Source: Aquimarina sp. ERC-38 (GTDB taxonomy: Bacteria; Bacteroidota; Bacteroidia; Flavobacteriales; Flavobacteriaceae). From it: 64,000 nt of DNA. Within the stretch, counting starts at the first letter, position 1; each line of letters begins with the position of its first letter. The stretch covers positions 1,345,501 through 1,409,500 of the forward strand of contig NZ_CP098511.1 in assembly GCF_026222555.1 (NCBI RefSeq). Reading direction: 5' to 3'. The notes beneath the pieces were generated by a model. That model did no database searches. It worked only from the letters and a program-made list of their open reading frames with translations, and had not been told where the DNA came from. Below are positions 62,360 through 64,000 of this stretch, one piece after another. A program made the translations under genes and the position numbers.

Positions 62360-63097
62360 ATGATTGTATTTAAAAACATTCTGATTATTCTTTGGCGGAT
62401 ATGGTTTTATCTGGTAATGATGCTTCCAATACTTATATTACTTCCGGTACTATTAATACTTTTATCCAGAGCGCAGTGGTACCCGTACTTTTTTAAAATT
62501 GCCCGAGGGTGGGCGGCAGTTGTATTATATTGCTGTGGATTCTTTCCAAAAATTAATACGGAAGAAAAAATAGATAAAAAGCAGAGCTACATGTTTGTGG
62601 CTAACCATACCTCTATGTTAGATATTCTGATGATGTTCTATGGTATCAACAATCCGTTTGTGTTTGTAGCCAAATATGAATTAAGTAAAGTGCTCGTATT
62701 TGGTTGGGTATATAAAAGTGCCTGTATTTTAGTAGATAGAAAGAATCGTCAAAGTAAAAAAGAAGTATTCACACAAGCACAAAATAGGTTAAATAATGGT
62801 ACCAGTATTTGCATCTTTCCGGAAGGTGGCGTTCCTGATGACCTGAACTTGATACTGGATACTTTTAAGGACGGAGCTTTTCGGCTAGCTATAGATCATC
62901 AAATACCTATTGTACCCATTACTTTCTTAGATAATAAAAAACATTTTTCTTTTAACTTTTTAAGTGGAAGCCCGGGCATTCTCAACATGCATATTCATGC
63001 TAAAATTGAAACTAAAGGTTTAGGACAAGATGCGCGTGGCGAATTAAGAAACCATACCAGAACTATTATTTTACAAAAACTTCAGGAATCAAATTAG
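62360..63097 (+). CDS. 1-acyl-sn-glycerol-3-phosphate acyltransferase family protein
   Basis: A 245-residue membrane-associated acyltransferase with an N-terminal hydrophobic anchor (about 5-35), the NHxxxxD motif NHTSMLD and the FPEGG motif of the PlsC family. It probably transfers an acyl chain to lysophosphatidate in phospholipid synthesis. ATG 62360 is chosen; the frame opens as far up as 62246, but that part overlaps trpS and lacks homology. Confidence 0.9.
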   Translation: MIVFKNILIILWRIWFYLVMMLPILILLPVLLILLSRAQWYPYFFKIARGWAAVVLYCCGFFPKINTEEKIDKKQSYMFVANHTSMLDILMMFYGINNPFVFVAKYELSKVLVFGWVYKSACILVDRKNRQSKKEVFTQAQNRLNNGTSICIFPEGGVPDDLNLILDTFKDGAFRLAIDHQIPIVPITFLDNKKHFSFNFLSGSPGILNMHIHAKIETKGLGQDARGELRNHTRTIILQKLQESN

Positions 63098-63103
63098 GGT
63101 AAA

Positions 63104-63136
63104 ACAAAAGCTGCTTCTCCCCAGAAACAGCTTTGT
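63104..63136 (+). terminator. Possible terminator after the acyltransferase gene
   Basis: An imperfect 14-15-bp stem (ACAAAAGCTGCTTCT with AGAAACAGCTTTGT; one bulge, one mismatch) seven bases after the stop. No long U-run. The remaining bases to 63300 show nothing else. Confidence 0.45.
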
Positions 63137-63300
63137 CATCATTGCTTTTACAATGACTAATTAACCAACTAAACAATTTTTACTTACAATTCTGTAATGT
63201 ATACTTTTTATAGTTATTCTATTTTCAACTATTATGCCAAAAGTGTTAAAACTAAATGGTATTTTATATGAAATAAACCTAAACTGTTGAAAATAAACAC

Positions 63301-64000
63301 TTAAAGCTTAAAAGTAATTCCGGTATAAACACCAAACAAGAAAGGTGAAAAATCACTACTATCGTTTTGGTAGGCATTTACCTGGTATTTAAATAAGGGT
63401 TGGAGGTTTGCTTCAATCTTTTTAGAAATGGAGTATCCTAAACCTAATCCGATATTTCCGGTAAAGCTTAAAGAATTTACATTAGTAGCTGCTCCTATGG
63501 TAGTAGTAAAATTACCGGCGTCTAAAGAAAGATTACTATCTTGTAAAAATAAAGTGCTCATCCCCCCAATAATGTTTAAGCCGAATTTTTTATCTATAAG
63601 TTGATAACTAATTTCCATAGGTACTTCAATATACCCTAACTCCTGGAAAAGCACGCCTTCATTCTGAATAGCAATTGTTTTACGTTCCTGTTTAAATTCT
63701 TGAGAACTACTTGGTGAAGGTGAACGATCAAAATCTTGAACTAAAATAGCATCCGAGTGATCATTATACGCCACATTTGCTAAAGTTTGCCCCCCGGAAA
63801 AAGCGGAGAACCCAACCTGTTCCGTACCATAACTTAAATTTACCTTATTCACTCCGGATCGGATAGTAACTTTTGGACTGACGTCATAGGCTATTTGTAC
63901 ACCATAACTCATATTTACCTGTCCTTGTTTACTATTATCTGAGAACTGAGGATCAATAGTAGATCCTTCAGATAGCGTATTGTAATAAACGGGAGCCACC
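63301..64000 (-). CDS. Outer-membrane beta-barrel protein, 5' end cut by window edge
   Basis: The C-terminal 232-plus residues of a barrel protein: alternating amphipathic strands (VNMSYGVQIAYDVSPKVTIR, GYIEVPMEISYQL, NIGLGLGYSISKKIEANLQP) ending in an aromatic/hydrophobic strand GVYTGITFKL, as in proteins assembled by the BAM complex. The N-terminus lies beyond 64000. In Flavobacteriaceae such barrels are often the last gene after an ECF sigma factor and anti-sigma factor, which cannot be checked here. Function unknown. Confidence 0.8.
   Translation of the reverse strand, partial: VAPVYYNTLSEGSTIDPQFSDNSKQGQVNMSYGVQIAYDVSPKVTIRSGVNKVNLSYGTEQVGFSAFSGGQTLANVAYNDHSDAILVQDFDRSPSPSSSQEFKQERKTIAIQNEGVLFQELGYIEVPMEISYQLIDKKFGLNIIGGMSTLFLQDSNLSLDAGNFTTTIGAATNVNSLSFTGNIGLGLGYSISKKIEANLQPLFKYQVNAYQNDSSDFSPFLFGVYTGITFKL

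Overview
The window reads as chromosome of a marine-type Flavobacteriaceae (phylum Bacteroidota). The DNA is AT-rich, ribosome-binding sites are weak, and several genes are preceded by the Bacteroidota -7 box TAnnTTTG. The families are lineage-typical: a Bat aerotolerance operon, DUF4271 and DUF4296 proteins, a VPS10-like propeller, paired OmpA/helix-hairpin-helix genes and a permease-M1 peptidase fusion. I saw no rRNA, tRNA, CRISPR array or complete insertion sequence. Both ends cut genes: a TPR protein on the left and an outer-membrane barrel on the right.

Layout. 1-1.7 kb: a truncated TPR protein and two tandem double-glycine leader peptides. 1.8-7.5 kb: OmpA-like protein, helix-hairpin-helix protein, double ATPase of a peptide ABC importer, NtrY-like histidine kinase, enoyl-CoA hydratase. 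7.5-10.7 kb (minus strand): yicC, gmk and nadD, with an Abi_2 HEPN gene and an apparent upstream small RNA wedged between gmk and nadD. 10.8-24.6 kb and 32.9-34.3 kb: haem biosynthesis (hemJ, hemH, AraC regulator, hemA, hemC, hemD, hemE, a small conserved protein, hemF; then hemB with a c-type cytochrome). A HigB/HigA-type toxin-antitoxin pair sits between hemC and hemD, and hemD has no ATG. 24.9-32.7 kb: lipoproteins, a frameshifted small gene, a CarboxypepD_reg-like protein, and an ABC exporter whose permease is fused to an M1 peptidase. 34.3-42.1 kb: CNNM/CBS protein, Ogt, serine hydrolase, metallophosphatase, Schlafen-type AlbA_2 protein, lipocalin-like lipoprotein and SDR, with two MITE-like elements and a duplicated hairpin. 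42.3-51.6 kb: MoxR, DUF58 and Bat operon. 51.7-64 kb: TonB-C-like protein, alanine dehydrogenase, M48-like peptidase, Lrp regulator, saccharopine dehydrogenase family protein, DUF423, second HemD-like protein, DUF4271, dolichyl-phosphate-mannose-type glycosyltransferase, dihydroorotase, DUF4296, TrpS, PlsC-like acyltransferase and a barrel protein.

How the genes work together. HemA, B, C, D, E, F, J and H cover every step from glutamyl-tRNA to protohaem except the HemL transamination, so this is close to a complete haem locus with an adjacent AraC-type regulator and a haem-binding cytochrome. MoxR-DUF58-Bat form one envelope-associated unit. The glycosyltransferase, dihydroorotase and DUF4296 genes overlap by ATGA junctions and should be translationally coupled.

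The most unusual material is accessory: (1) promoter-small RNA-terminator-HEPN toxin, an architecture like type III toxin-antitoxin systems, between two housekeeping genes; (2) two orphan double-glycine peptides with a conserved leader and different cores; (3) a TA pair inserted in the haem operon next to a hemD whose likely initiator is ATA; (4) a pair of MITE-like elements with terminal inverted repeats and flanking direct repeats.
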